A stretch of DNA of 64,000 bases from Desulfobacter postgatei 2ac9 (GCF_000233695.2 NZ_CM001488.1:3377453-3441452); one strand, 5' to 3'. Positions 38,893 through 47,460 are shown, numbered from the stretch's first letter. Program-made: numbers and translations. Notes: generated by a model from the letters alone, not told the origin.

Positions 38893-40555
38893 TTATTCTG
38901 CAATTTTCCATTGGGGGGTCTTTTTAGAACCCTCATTTTGAATTTTTCCTGATCTTCGAAGTTTCGTAAGAAGATTGGCAATTTTTTTCTTTTTTTGTTC
39001 ATTGTCCAAAACATTGCTTAATTTATTCAGAAGCAATTTATCTATCTCCCCACGAGACGCTTTGTTAAATTTTTTCAAATAATCGGTGATCAGTTTGCAG
39101 TAATAATCGTCATCCTGAGCTCTTGTTTTGATGTAATCGGCTTTAGTGGCAGTCACTTTGGCCACCGTAGCAGATACATGTAAATGAGGTTTACGCCCCT
39201 CGATTAACCCTGCCTTCGCAGGTGCTTAATCATATCATCCGACAATGGCAACCTTTTTTGAACTCTGTCTAATGCCAGGACTTGATCAAGGGGTAAATTT
39301 ATCTTTTGAATAAGCATCCGGCTATACGCCGGATCAACTATTTTTCCATGAATTCTAAGCCTAACCGCATTGGATTCACTTAAATCAAAATCAGGCATTG
39401 GAAAAAAACGACGTGCCTGGGCAACGTGGATGGAATGAATACTATACCCCATGGTATCTATCATATTCAATTCAATTCAGCCATTGCCTGGGCCAGAAAA
39501 GGATTGCGATACCGACGCGGCGTTTTATTTCCGATAATATAGTCTTCGGGCAGCCCTTCAAAAAATCGGCCTTCATTTTCAAAATACAGACAATCCGGCT
39601 GTTCCGTCACAATGATACGTCCGTTACGAGAGTAATCCTGGTGAGCGATACAATTGTGCAGTGCTTCTAGAACAATACGTTGGTCGTACTTGGAAACCTC
39701 GACGGCAAACAGTTGATCATCCGGGAGAATGCGGACCTGAATATTTCGTATCTTTCGATATACACTTGTTGTATTCAGGAAAAAAGGCAGTCCGAAATGT
39801 TCATACGCCCGTTCAAGCCCTTCAAGTTTCCAGGTGATCTGCCCTGGATGCGGGGACAGCAGATACGCTGATTCCGGTTTTCCCAACAAAAGTATTGTTG
39901 TGCGTGTAATTCTGCCATCCTGGGTTAATTTGGCCCGGTCAAGAAACGTTTTCATGGGCCAGCCCATAACCCCTTCGCTGGAAAATCGATTTGCATATTT
40001 TTGTGCAAACGACTCACGTGCTTTTTGCAGGGCATCCGTGTCAAGGTGATCAAAAGTTCCATCAGGGATGATCTGGGCAGACCAGTCTTCAATCATCGTC
40101 TGTTGACGGATATTATCAACTTTATCAAGTCCCAGATGGGTTAAGCTTTCACCGGCACGGGCATAATAATGGCCTTTCCATGCAATGGGCATTCCCAAAG
40201 GCGCGGCAGGCACTTCAAAGAGCACGACACGTCCCTGAGAGTGCTGCAGCTCATAAATGTTTCGAAACGTGATGCTTGGCTCTGTGCTGTCCGCAATCTG
40301 CATTTTTGTGCTTTGCAGTCGTTCAGAATCCAGGCGGTAATTAGACCCCACCACAGAACGGGTTTTATTGTTAACGCCAAAAATCAGCCAGGCACGTTCC
40401 AATCCGCGCAAATTTACTTCGTTGGCCAAAGCAGAAAAATAAGAGCCGATTTTATCAGTTTTATAATCGTTGCCGGCTTCTTTAAACTCAACAATTTCAC
40501 TTTCCCATTCATCAATCAAGGTACCAAGCAATGCCGTCAATTCGGACTGTTTCAT
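38893..40555 (-). pseudogene. AlbA_2 (Schlafen-type) ATP-binding regulator, two frameshifts
   Basis: Three consecutive frames (40555-39467, 39470-39204, 39165-38893) join into one protein of about 550 residues. It has an N-terminal AlbA_2 domain (EIVEFKEAGNDYKTDKIG, then LERAWLIFGVNN), a GHKL-like C-terminal part (VLEALHNCIAHQDYS) and a terminal winged helix. The first break at about 39470 is a five-base tandem duplication (TTGAATTGAA). The second at about 39209 looks like loss of one G in a G-run. Proteins of this type often lie inside type III restriction loci, which fits the Res relic downstream. The ATG follows AAGGTGA. Confidence 0.85.
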
Positions 40556-40967
40556 TCAAGTTCACCTTTTTAAAATTGTTTTGTCATCCGTGTGCGGACT
40601 CATGAGTTTAAAAATTTGTTCTACGTTTATTTTTACACTGTCGTCCTTAAAGCCGAAATACCCCGGATTATCCCTGTCACTTCGGGGGCATTATATCTTT
40701 ACAGAAATTTTTTATGTTGCTACTCATTATATTTGAGGCCATGCTCTTTTGAAAGATTAAGAATTTTTTACCTGGAAACCACCGAAAAAAAGGTAACGAC
40801 TAATCTGAAGAACTGAAAACTAAATGGGGTGACCATATGAGTTCTGCATCAGTTAGATATTTTATTATCACAGATGAATCCGAAATTTTCCGAGTCTCAA
40901 TCAATAAGTTCAAACGTCTTTTAAAAGCAACAAGTGAAGAAAAATTAGAAAGATTTGCCGGAAAGCG
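40509..40967. repeat. Direct duplication, copy A
   Basis: This segment covers the first 15 codons of the AlbA_2 gene, its upstream region and the first 44 codons of the gene at 40837. Bases 40509-40693 and 40858-40967 recur almost unchanged at 45008-45296, where the 165 bases in between are missing. The very high identity points to a recent event. Confidence 0.9.
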
Positions 40968-41289
40968 TGTGCGTGTTGCAGAAATTTGTGTAAAGCTTGA
41001 GAACCGAAAGCCAATTGAGGTTATACGTGCTATTTATTATTATTTGCACTTCAATGAAAAAGGCATCCTTGATGAAGAGTATTTAATAAAAAGTCGCGAT
41101 ATTGTATTCGCTGCTGGTGATGAGATTTCCAGCATATTCATAGAAAAAGAACAAAGAAATGTAATAAATGCACAGCAGGAGTTTGCAAAAAGGCAACGTG
41201 ATCATGCTGTTTGGTGGAAACCTAATATGCAACTTGAACGTAATATCTTAGATGCTTCGATTGATGAGTTTAAGTGTAAAAGCTTATAA
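40837..41289 (+). CDS. Hypothetical protein (first gene of small accessory cluster)
   Basis: This 150-residue soluble, charged protein is not recognised. It starts MSSASVRYFIITDESEIFRV and has a central EICVKLENRKPIEVIRAIYY segment and a C-terminal WWKPNMQLERN. A GGGGTGA site precedes the ATG. It heads a run of small plus-strand genes to 43411. A truncated copy of its N-terminus (about 36 codons) is found in the duplicated segment at 45191-45296. Codon use is more A/T-rich than in the core genes, which suggests transfer. Confidence 0.7.
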   Translation: MSSASVRYFIITDESEIFRVSINKFKRLLKATSEEKLERFAGKRVRVAEICVKLENRKPIEVIRAIYYYLHFNEKGILDEEYLIKSRDIVFAAGDEISSIFIEKEQRNVINAQQEFAKRQRDHAVWWKPNMQLERNILDASIDEFKCKSL

Positions 41290-41310
41290 TTATATAGGAT
41301 AAAAAGTATA

Positions 41311-41508
41311 ATGACTGGCGGACAAAATAGAACGCAAATCAAAACCGGACAAACCGTATCCATTGTATTAAAAAAAGACCAAAGAACAGGCGTTCTGACC
41401 CAAGGCGTCGTAAAAAATATTTTAACAAAATCGTCTTTTCATCCCCATGGTATAAAAGTCCGATTGGAAAATGGCCTTGTTGGCAGAGTTAAGGCCATTC
41501 ACGGTTAA
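41311..41508 (+). CDS. YwbE-family protein (DUF2196)
   Basis: This 65-residue protein matches the YwbE family over its whole length: RTQIKTGQTVSIVLKKDQRTG and HPHGIKVRLENGLVGRVK are family hallmarks. The predicted fold is a small beta-barrel. Its function is unknown. It starts about 20 bases after the previous gene and follows AGGATAAAAAG. Confidence 0.85.
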   Translation: MTGGQNRTQIKTGQTVSIVLKKDQRTGVLTQGVVKNILTKSSFHPHGIKVRLENGLVGRVKAIHG

Positions 41509-41523
41509 AAGCTCAGATTCACC

Positions 41524-41970
41524 ATGTATTTTAAAGTCACATATTCAGCCATTTATAACTGGAAAGGTTCAGGGACCGAACAGGAACAGAACGATCCAGG
41601 CCTTATGGATTCATTCTGTCATTTGATCATTGCTCAAGAAGCAACAACCGAGGCCACCTGGATAATCTTAATCGATCAAGGCGAAGATACAGGTGTACCG
41701 ACAACTAACTGTATTCAATACATTATTCCAAGAATTTGTGAAAGATTTAAATTGAAGATAGCCAACCTACGTGCTTTTGAAGTCTGGCCGTACCATCAAG
41801 GAGACCCCAGGCTGAAATATACAGAAGTTGTGATATCGGATATAAGTTTTGACGATGACAATGAGCGGGTGCTTCGAAATTCCTGGAGACCAACCGATGA
41901 TAAGGATGCCAAGATCCTGGATCAACTAATTGAGACGGTTGGTGATAAAGTCATCCGGGAGGAAGTTTAA
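41524..41970 (+). CDS. Hypothetical protein
   Basis: This 148-residue acidic soluble protein is not recognised. Notable segments are WIILIDQGEDTGVPTTNCIQ, which suggests tight packing, and VVISDISFDDDNE. There are no membrane segments. The ribosome site is weak, so it may rely on coupling to the YwbE gene 15 bases upstream. Its stop overlaps a possible 24-codon frame. Confidence 0.65.
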   Translation: MYFKVTYSAIYNWKGSGTEQEQNDPGLMDSFCHLIIAQEATTEATWIILIDQGEDTGVPTTNCIQYIIPRICERFKLKIANLRAFEVWPYHQGDPRLKYTEVVISDISFDDDNERVLRNSWRPTDDKDAKILDQLIETVGDKVIREEV

Positions 41971-42044
41971 TGAATTTTTCCAGCTGCCAGGAATGGTGCT
42001 GGACAAGAGACGGGTGGTTACATTTAAATGTGTCGGGAAATTGA
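41970..42044 (+). CDS. Possible 24-residue coupled peptide
   Basis: The ATG overlaps the previous stop (TAATG) and is preceded by GGGAGGAAG at ideal spacing. The peptide is MNFSSCQEWCWTRDGW plus eight residues. It could be a real small protein or the start of a decayed gene. There is no homology to judge. Confidence 0.3.
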   Translation: MNFSSCQEWCWTRDGWLHLNVSGN

Positions 42045-42056
42045 GGGACAGAATCA

Positions 42057-42317
42057 ATGGACAAAATTGACCCTAAATTATATAGACTGCCAGCGCGAAC
42101 AGTTTTGCTCAAGGATGATCACGATAACTTTGTCCTTTATATCGACAGAAAAAGCCGGATCATCATGAAGGATGCCTCTGTCATCCTTGAGAAAGCTGAG
42201 AAGATAAGGAAGACTGCCCCAGGTGTCACAATCAAACTGGAAACGACAGCGCCTGTTTGCAGCAAATCAACAAAGTTTCTTTCAGACAATGGAATTGAGA
42301 TCATTTCAAAAAAATAA
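42057..42317 (+). CDS. Hypothetical protein
   Basis: This 86-residue protein is not recognised. The first half is beta-rich (ARTVLLKDDHDNFVLYIDRK). The second half has a helix (KDASVILEKAEKIRKTAPG) and a TTAPVCSKSTKFL segment. GGGACAG precedes the ATG. The stop overlaps the next start (TAATG), so it is expressed with the DUF3820 gene. Confidence 0.65.
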   Translation: MDKIDPKLYRLPARTVLLKDDHDNFVLYIDRKSRIIMKDASVILEKAEKIRKTAPGVTIKLETTAPVCSKSTKFLSDNGIEIISKK

Positions 42318-42535
42318 TGCAACCAGTCATCCCAGATAAAAACGAATTCATCTCGCTTACTACGATGAAAATGCCTTTTGGCAAATATAAAGGTCTCCGT
42401 CTTGTGGATCTGCCGGAACCTTATCTGGTCTGGTTTTCCCGTAAAGGGTTTCCAGAGGGTAAATTGGGTAGACTGCTGCGGACCGTCTATGAAATCAAAC
42501 TCAACGGCCTGGAATATCTGTTCAAACAGAAATGA
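42317..42535 (+). CDS. DUF3820 family protein
   Basis: This 72-residue protein carries the DUF3820 signature: MKMPFGKYKGLRLVDLPEPY, then LVWFSRKGFPEGKLG. The same motif occurs in exonuclease-like and PARP-like families as a small putative nucleic-acid-binding module. The ATG overlaps the previous stop, and its own stop overlaps the next ATG (ATGA). Confidence 0.8.
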   Translation: MQPVIPDKNEFISLTTMKMPFGKYKGLRLVDLPEPYLVWFSRKGFPEGKLGRLLRTVYEIKLNGLEYLFKQK

Positions 42536-42873
42536 AGCTCTATACCGCTCAATACAAATATTGTGGTGATGATCGGCTTGATATTACCGTAAAAGGCAAA
42601 GATTCAATTTCAATAGGCTGTTTATTTGCGCCCACCTGGAAAATGGTCATGGGATCAAAAGAAGGAAAAATTTCATCGGATGAATACAAATAAATGTATC
42701 GGGAGCTGCCGCAAAAATTTTACCGGGAAATTTTAGGCATCTGGAATGATATTCTGGGCCGGGAAGAGCTAACGCTTGTTTGCTTCTGTGCATCCGGGAC
42801 GGACTGTCATCGGTATCTTCTGGCAGGACACCTGGAAACACTTGGTGCTGAATATAATGGGGAACGGATTTAA
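42532..42873 (+). pseudogene. DUF488-like protein interrupted by one in-frame TAA
   Basis: One reading frame of 113 codons runs from ATG 42532 to TAA 42871 but has a TAA at 42691-42693. Before it come MKLYTAQYKYCGDDRLDITV and APTWKMVMGSKEGKISSDEY. After it come YRELPQKFYREILGIWND and TLVCFCASGTDCHRYLLAGH, the cysteine motif of DUF488-type proteins. Both halves fit one protein, so a single nonsense change is the simplest explanation. The start overlaps the DUF3820 stop, and the end overlaps the GIY-YIG start. Confidence 0.8.
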
Positions 42874-43139
42874 TGCCTGACAAAAATTGGTCGTCATATC
42901 TCCTGAAATGTTCAGATGGCTCTCTGTACTGGGGCGTCACTAAAAATATGGAAAATCGGCTGATAAAGCATAACGAAGGGACTGCTTCAAAATATACAAG
43001 ATCTCGCCTGCCGGTAAAATTGGCTGCCATCAAAGGACATTTTACCAAACGTGAGGCCTTCCATCTGGAATATCAAATCAAAAACACGCCAACTCACAAA
43101 AAAATAGCAACGCTGAATGACTGGAAACCTGAAAATTGA
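42873..43139 (+). CDS. GIY-YIG nuclease family protein (UPF0213-like)
   Basis: This 88-residue single-domain GIY-YIG protein has the Y-L-L-K-C and Y-W-G-V-T segments that stand for the GIY...YIG strands, followed by an Arg in [21 protein letters not shown] and the Glu in [11 protein letters not shown]. The family cuts or repairs DNA, but many single-domain members are uncharacterised. The ATG overlaps the previous stop (TAATG). Confidence 0.88.
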   Translation: MPDKNWSSYLLKCSDGSLYWGVTKNMENRLIKHNEGTASKYTRSRLPVKLAAIKGHFTKREAFHLEYQIKNTPTHKKIATLNDWKPEN

Positions 43140-43411
43140 ATGCTGTCAAAATCCCGTATGACCAGCTGAGCCCCGAGGCTTTGCATGGTGTCATTGAAGA
43201 ATTTGTAACAAGGGATGGCACTGACTATGGTGAGGTGGAAATTCCCCTGGAAACAAAAATTGCCCAGGTGCTGGCCGTGGTGGTTTTTGCTATGGGCAAC
43301 AATACTTTTGGTAGTGGTGGTGGTACTGGGCGGGGTGAGCTCTCCGCAATCATGGTATTTATGTGGGGTGTAACCCTTGATAGTAAAGGCGTTAACTATT
43401 TTTGTTATTGA
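43136..43411 (+). CDS. YheU-like protein with replaced C-terminus
   Basis: Residues 1-45 match the UPF0270/YheU family ([20 protein letters not shown], then [13 protein letters not shown] and KIAQVL). The expected tail with an 'AVIVFD' strand is replaced by an unrelated Gly-rich and hydrophobic stretch ([20 protein letters not shown]). A recombination or frameshift near 43270 is likely, so the protein may not work. It starts with TTG and overlaps the GIY-YIG stop. Confidence 0.6.
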   Translation: MNAVKIPYDQLSPEALHGVIEEFVTRDGTDYGEVEIPLETKIAQVLAVVVFAMGNNTFGSGGGTGRGELSAIMVFMWGVTLDSKGVNYFCY

Positions 43412-43571
43412 ATGCTGCCTTCAGAAAGGTTTGAGTGGACCTATATATAATGGCTTGATTTTATCAGAATACCTCGGCCAGATTTACATGTTACCGCACC
43501 GGGATTATTCGACATTATCTGCATCGACATGCAATGCATCCACACATTTTAATTCTTCCAGAATTTTTGAT

Positions 43572-44147
43572 TTACGCTTGAACTTCTTTTAACGCCCGGT
43601 AAATGGTCTGCCGGGACACTCCAAACTGTTCAGCCAGAGCGTTCTTTTCTTGCCCTTGCTCCACCAGATCAGCAATCTGACATTTATCGGCCAGGGTCAA
43701 TTTTGGAGCCCTGCCGAACTTCACGCCTTTTGCCAGGGCTTTTTTTATCCCTTCAGTTTGCCGTTCCCGGATCAGGGAACGCTCGAATTCCGCAACGGCT
43801 CCCATGATCTGAAGCATCAGCATAGACATGGGATTGTCCTCTCCGGTAAATTCCAAGCCTTCCTTGTGAAATTTGACAACAATCCCCTGACTGGTCAGGC
43901 CTTGAACCATGGCCTGGAGGTCGGCAAGGCTCCGGGCTAACCGGTCCATAGAATGGACGTGCAGCCGGTCCCCTTCCCGAAGGTAATCCAGGCAAGCCTG
44001 AAGTTGGGGCCGGTTGGTGTCTTTGCCTGTTTGTTTATCCTCAAAAATTTTATCCAGAGGTACACCGTCAAGTTGCCGGTCTGTTTTTTGGTTTGTTGAT
44101 GATACCCTTGTATAGCCTATTTCCGCTTTATGTCCTTTGGGGTACAT
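43572..44147 (-). CDS. Serine recombinase (resolvase/invertase family)
   Basis: This 191-residue site-specific recombinase has the catalytic Ser region (IGYTRVSSTNQKTDRQLD), the GDRLHVHSMDRLARS motif with the active-site Arg, the long E helix (GAVAEFERSLIRERQTEGI) and a C-terminal Hin-type helix-turn-helix (LAEQFGVSRQTIYRAL). It is complete and preceded by AAGGGA. It lies between the accessory cluster and a Uma2 gene and inside the duplicated boundaries (40.5 and 45.3 kb), so it may be the recombinase of a former mobile unit. Confidence 0.92.
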   Translation of the reverse strand: MYPKGHKAEIGYTRVSSTNQKTDRQLDGVPLDKIFEDKQTGKDTNRPQLQACLDYLREGDRLHVHSMDRLARSLADLQAMVQGLTSQGIVVKFHKEGLEFTGEDNPMSMLMLQIMGAVAEFERSLIRERQTEGIKKALAKGVKFGRAPKLTLADKCQIADLVEQGQEKNALAEQFGVSRQTIYRALKEVQA

Positions 44148-44191
44148 TATCTAATCCCTTCTATTGAAAAATTCTGCTGTTCCTGCTGATT

Positions 44192-44788
44192 TTAAATTTT
44201 GCGAGGCTCATCTTCAAACTCAACATTCAAATAGATTTCAGATAACGGCAGTTCAAAATTAACGGATTCCAGCTTCAAAATCTGCTCTAACCCATCGTAT
44301 GATTGATAACCCCACATATCGTTTTGGCGTATATATTGCTCAACCCAACATTCATGTTGGGAAACAAGGATATATTCTTGAAGCGTAGGAATTGCCCGAT
44401 AATAAGCAAACTTTTTCGTCCTATCAAAACGTTCGGTTGAATCTGAAAGAATTTCAATAACGATAACAGGATTTGTTAGGGTATCAAACTTATCATCTTC
44501 AAATCTTGCATCCCCACAGGAAATAGTAAGATCAGGATAGGTATAATTTCCTGCTGTTTTAACCCGCATGTCATTAGAAAATACTTCGCACTGAGCCGGG
44601 TTTGTTTCAAAATTGATCCCTAATTTTTTTGTCAAATTCACATTTATGCGGTTGTGGTTCCTGCTGGCCCCAACCATAGCGAAAACCTCACCATTAAAAA
44701 ATTCATGCTTAATATCCAGAGAGGTCCTTTCCATCTCCAAATATTCAGCCGGTGACATCAAATTTTTTTCTTGCGGCTGTGCTGGCAT
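44192..44788 (-). CDS. Uma2 family endonuclease (PD-(D/E)xK)
   Basis: This 198-residue DUF820/Uma2 protein has the usual start (MSPAEYLEMERTSLDIKHEF, then VGASRNHNRINVNL) and the nuclease core: Asp in YTYPDLTISCG, Glu in NPVIVIEILSDST and Lys in TKKFAYYRAIP. Such genes occur in many copies, mostly on mobile DNA, and their natural role is unclear. The ATG follows GGAGATAG. A version lacking the core lies at 22152-22508. Confidence 0.9.
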   Translation of the reverse strand: MPAQPQEKNLMSPAEYLEMERTSLDIKHEFFNGEVFAMVGASRNHNRINVNLTKKLGINFETNPAQCEVFSNDMRVKTAGNYTYPDLTISCGDARFEDDKFDTLTNPVIVIEILSDSTERFDRTKKFAYYRAIPTLQEYILVSQHECWVEQYIRQNDMWGYQSYDGLEQILKLESVNFELPLSEIYLNVEFEDEPRKI

Positions 44789-44926
44789 ATTCTATCTCCT
44801 GTTTGTGTACCAAAAACTTTAAGAATTTATATAACATCATGTAACAAAAATTAAAAATAACTTTTTGATACATGATTGTTCTCGGTTACAACTCATGTTC
44901 CAAAAACTGTAGTTTGGATTACAGAT

Positions 44927-45052
44927 CTATTTTTTAGATTGCTCAGCTTTCAACTTCTGATACTCTTCGCCCATTTCCTCCAGGGCTTTTTCAAATGCTT
45001 TACCCATATCAATCAAGGTACCAAGCAATGCCGTCAATTCGGACTGTTTCAT
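44927..45052 (-). CDS. Chimeric 41-residue frame sharing its start with the AlbA_2 gene
   Basis: The first 15 codons (MKQSELTALLGTLID) are identical to the AlbA_2 protein start, because they lie in the duplication. The rest (MGKAFEKALEEMGEEYQKLK and a short tail) is a charged helix of other origin. It may be the tail of a coiled-coil protein captured by recombination. It may be translated from the copied ribosome site, but it is more likely a by-product. Confidence 0.35.
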   Translation of the reverse strand: MKQSELTALLGTLIDMGKAFEKALEEMGEEYQKLKAEQSKK

Positions 45053-45296
45053 TCAAGCTTGCCTTTTTTAAATTGTTTTTACATCCGTGTGCGGACTCAT
45101 GAGTTTAAAAATTTGTTCTACGTTTATTTTTACACTGTCGTCCTTAAAGCCGAAATACCCCGGATTATCCCTGTCACTTCGGGGGCATTATTTTATTATC
45201 ACAGATGAATCCGAAATTTTCCGAGTCTCAATCAATAAGTTCAAACGTCTTTTAGAAGCAACAAGTGAAGAAAAATTAGAAAGATTTGCCGGAATG
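45008..45296. repeat. Direct duplication, copy B (with internal 165-base deletion)
   Basis: It matches 40509-40693 joined to 40858-40967. The join lies in the short A/T tract TATTTTATTATCA. It carries the start of the AlbA_2 gene (minus) and a frameless N-terminal piece of the gene at 40837 (plus). Past 45296 the sequence switches to a glgA relic. Confidence 0.9.
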
Positions 45297-45419
45297 CGCC
45301 CCCGCCAACTCACCGGCCCTCGCCTTCAGAAAGCTGGACATGGTGCTCATTTTTTTCGGCAGATAAGACACTTCCGGCGTTACGAATAGAATTCTGGGCT
45401 GTTTAAAAATATGATGCAT
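45296..45419 (-). pseudogene. glgA: N-terminal relic of glycogen synthase
   Basis: A frame of about 41 codons starts after a good AGGAGA site and encodes KQPRILFVTPEVSYLPKKM and FLKARAGELAGA, the start of GlgA (…VTPEV.YLP…AKAGGLADV). It is cut off by the duplicated segment. It lies behind a PiT relic on the same strand. Confidence 0.7.
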
Positions 45420-45431
45420 CGGGTTCTCCTA

Positions 45432-45560
45432 TCATTCAAATATTTTGAAAATCAGGTAACCCAGGGCCGGAATACCGGCTGCCCCAGGAATGGTAAGGAC
45501 CCTGGCCAGAACAATATTCCCCGTCACTCCCCACTTGAACGACAATCGCGCAATGTTCAT
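45432..45560 (-). pseudogene. C-terminal relic of a PiT-type phosphate permease
   Basis: A 42-residue frame contains KWGVTGNIVLARVLTIPGAA and a hydrophobic end (LGYLIFKIF). This resembles the last membrane helix of PiT family transporters. It ends 13 bases before the glgA relic start, so a pit-glgA order once existed here. The identification rests on a short match. Confidence 0.45.
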
Positions 45561-45569
45561 TTGAAAGAG

Positions 45570-45607
45570 TTCACCCATCGATAAGGTATCTGAACTGATG
45601 TCTTTTT
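45570..45607 (-). pseudogene. Short relic of the CBM48 gene
   Basis: Twelve codons (KRHQFRYLIDG and stop) match the YQFRYLSDG segment of the protein at 36340-36648, and the DNA is close to 36421-36455. It sits beside repeat copy 2, as the intact gene sits beside copy 1. Confidence 0.6.
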
Positions 45608-45695
45608 AAAAAATAGAGGGGTTATGATTACAAATCAACACGACAAAAGACTATAAAAAACCATATAAACAAACTATTTAAAATAGGGGATTATT
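45608..45695 (-). promoter_or_regulatory. Repeat copy 2: sigma-32-like promoter module
   Basis: The minus strand reads TTGATTTG, then nine bases, then CCCCTCTATT, after a conserved outer AATAATCCCCTATTTTAA box. It is the best match to a sigma-32 promoter among the four copies, but what follows is only relic sequence (CBM48, PiT, GlgA pieces). Confidence 0.6.
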
Positions 45696-47460
45696 CGAGG
45701 GAGAGCAGGAATGACCGAAGATTGATTTTTTTATTTTTCAGGTTTGTTTTTGCCCGGATATTATCCCGGTGGCGAGAGACGGTGTGAAAAGAGCAGTTCA
45801 GGATTTGCGATATTTCTTTGTTGGATTTTCCCGATTTAATAAGGTGGGCTACATGAATTTCCGTAGGGGTTAAATTGATCAGTTTATCTGATAATTTTTT
45901 TGAAAACGGGGAAAGGATATTTTTTAAACGCAATTCCAGAATCTGGATTATTTCTCGCTGATCTTCCTGTGTCAGGGTGTTTTTCAGATTTTGAATAATA
46001 GGGGTAAGCACTATTTGATAGTTGGCGAATATATTTTGTCCAATTTCCTCTTTATCCAGTTCTCTTCTTTTCAGCAGCACTTTCAATGCGGCATTCATCT
46101 CTTTCAGTTCAGCAGCCTTTTGTTCTAATTTCAGCTCGGTTTGCCTGTGCGCAGTAATGTCGATCTGATATTCTAAGACCCGGCAGAGTTGTCCGTTAGG
46201 CTCAAATATCGGGAATGCATATGTTTCCATGTTCAGCTGATTTCCCTGATCATCGTAATGTAACAGTTCTCCAATAAAGGGTTTGCCCGTTCGCTTGATT
46301 TCCTGAACCGGGCATGGATGATCATCATCGGTACAAGGCGTGCTCCGATGGTGGGCGACCGCATGGCATTTGAGCCCTATAACCTTTTCCCCGCCGTAAG
46401 CATTATTGGCCAGTTCAATGGTATAGTCGCTTGCGTTTATCACGACAAACGGGTTTGTTATCGAATTAATGGTTGTTCTCAGGAACATCTCACTGTGCTT
46501 CACTGCCTCTGTCAATCGGACTCGCTCTATAATACGCCCCAATCTTTCCGATATAGTATTCAGCAAACAAGACTCTTCTATCAAAAATGATCCTTCATTA
46601 AATGCCGGTCGATTCTCTGTGTAGCACACCGTCATCTGCCCCGCCTTCTTTCCCTGAATGACAATATCACTGGTCTGCATCCATTGCGTTTTCCTAAAAC
46701 CCTTGGTCTGAAAGATCTGCCCTTCCAGCTCAATGCAAGCTTCCGCGATTCCGGGGAATTGCCACGCCTGGGGAATCATCAAAACTGTTGTTTTCAATAC
46801 CTCGTTTAAACTGATCTCCGGTTTCTCCAACAGGTCGGAAAATCGGAATAAAAGATTCAGCTTCTTGATCCGTTCTTTTAATGCATACTCTAAACGTTTG
46901 GACTCGCTGATGTCAGTTAGCGTAACCTGGCAGACGGAAGATTGTCCGGCGTTCTTCGCAATCATAAAATCCAGCCGCGTCCAGAACAGCGATTTGTCAT
47001 TTCTCAGCATTTGCAGTTCAATGGTCTGGGGTTGACCGGTTTCAAAAACGATTTTCCAGTGGCGGTGGTATCTAAGATAATCCTCACTTAAGATAAACTC
47101 AGAGATCGGCCTGTTGATCAGGTCTCTTCGGATCCGGCCGAGCAGGGTGACGGCAGTGAGATTGACATCCTGGATGAATCCTTTTTCATTAACAACACAA
47201 TAGCCCACCGGTGCGAGATTATAAAGGTCGAAATAACGTTTGCGGGAGAGCTCCAGTTCCTCTTGGGCCGCACAGAGTTCATCATTTTGCATTTGCAGCT
47301 CAATCTTGTGTACCTCCAGTTCGTGAATCAGTTCACCGATTTCTTCGCGTGACAAGGTTGTAAAATCGTCCGGCAAGGCCCCTGTTTCTTGTTTAATTTT
47401 TTTTTCAGCCCGGCGTCTAAGTTCAGAGGCGCTATCGGGTTGGTTATCCTTGTTATTCAA
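45691..47460 (-). CDS. PAS-domain sensor with LuxR-type DNA-binding end
   Basis: This protein of about 589 residues has an N-terminal coiled coil (ELEVHKIELQMQNDELCAAQ), a PAS domain (LYNLAPVGYCVVNEKGFIQD), a GAF-like part (about 215-325), a second PAS (INSITNPFVVINASDYTIEL) with a cysteine/histidine segment, a helical linker and a C-terminal LuxR/GerE helix-turn-helix (LTPTEIHVAHLIKSGKSNKE). It should be a cytoplasmic one-component regulator. The TTG at 47460 has AGGGA upstream and overlaps the end of the CheB/CheR relic by four bases. A longer start would lie inside that relic. Confidence 0.82.
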   Translation of the reverse strand: MNNKDNQPDSASELRRRAEKKIKQETGALPDDFTTLSREEIGELIHELEVHKIELQMQNDELCAAQEELELSRKRYFDLYNLAPVGYCVVNEKGFIQDVNLTAVTLLGRIRRDLINRPISEFILSEDYLRYHRHWKIVFETGQPQTIELQMLRNDKSLFWTRLDFMIAKNAGQSSVCQVTLTDISESKRLEYALKERIKKLNLLFRFSDLLEKPEISLNEVLKTTVLMIPQAWQFPGIAEACIELEGQIFQTKGFRKTQWMQTSDIVIQGKKAGQMTVCYTENRPAFNEGSFLIEESCLLNTISERLGRIIERVRLTEAVKHSEMFLRTTINSITNPFVVINASDYTIELANNAYGGEKVIGLKCHAVAHHRSTPCTDDDHPCPVQEIKRTGKPFIGELLHYDDQGNQLNMETYAFPIFEPNGQLCRVLEYQIDITAHRQTELKLEQKAAELKEMNAALKVLLKRRELDKEEIGQNIFANYQIVLTPIIQNLKNTLTQEDQREIIQILELRLKNILSPFSKKLSDKLINLTPTEIHVAHLIKSGKSNKEISQILNCSFHTVSRHRDNIRAKTNLKNKKINLRSFLLSLE

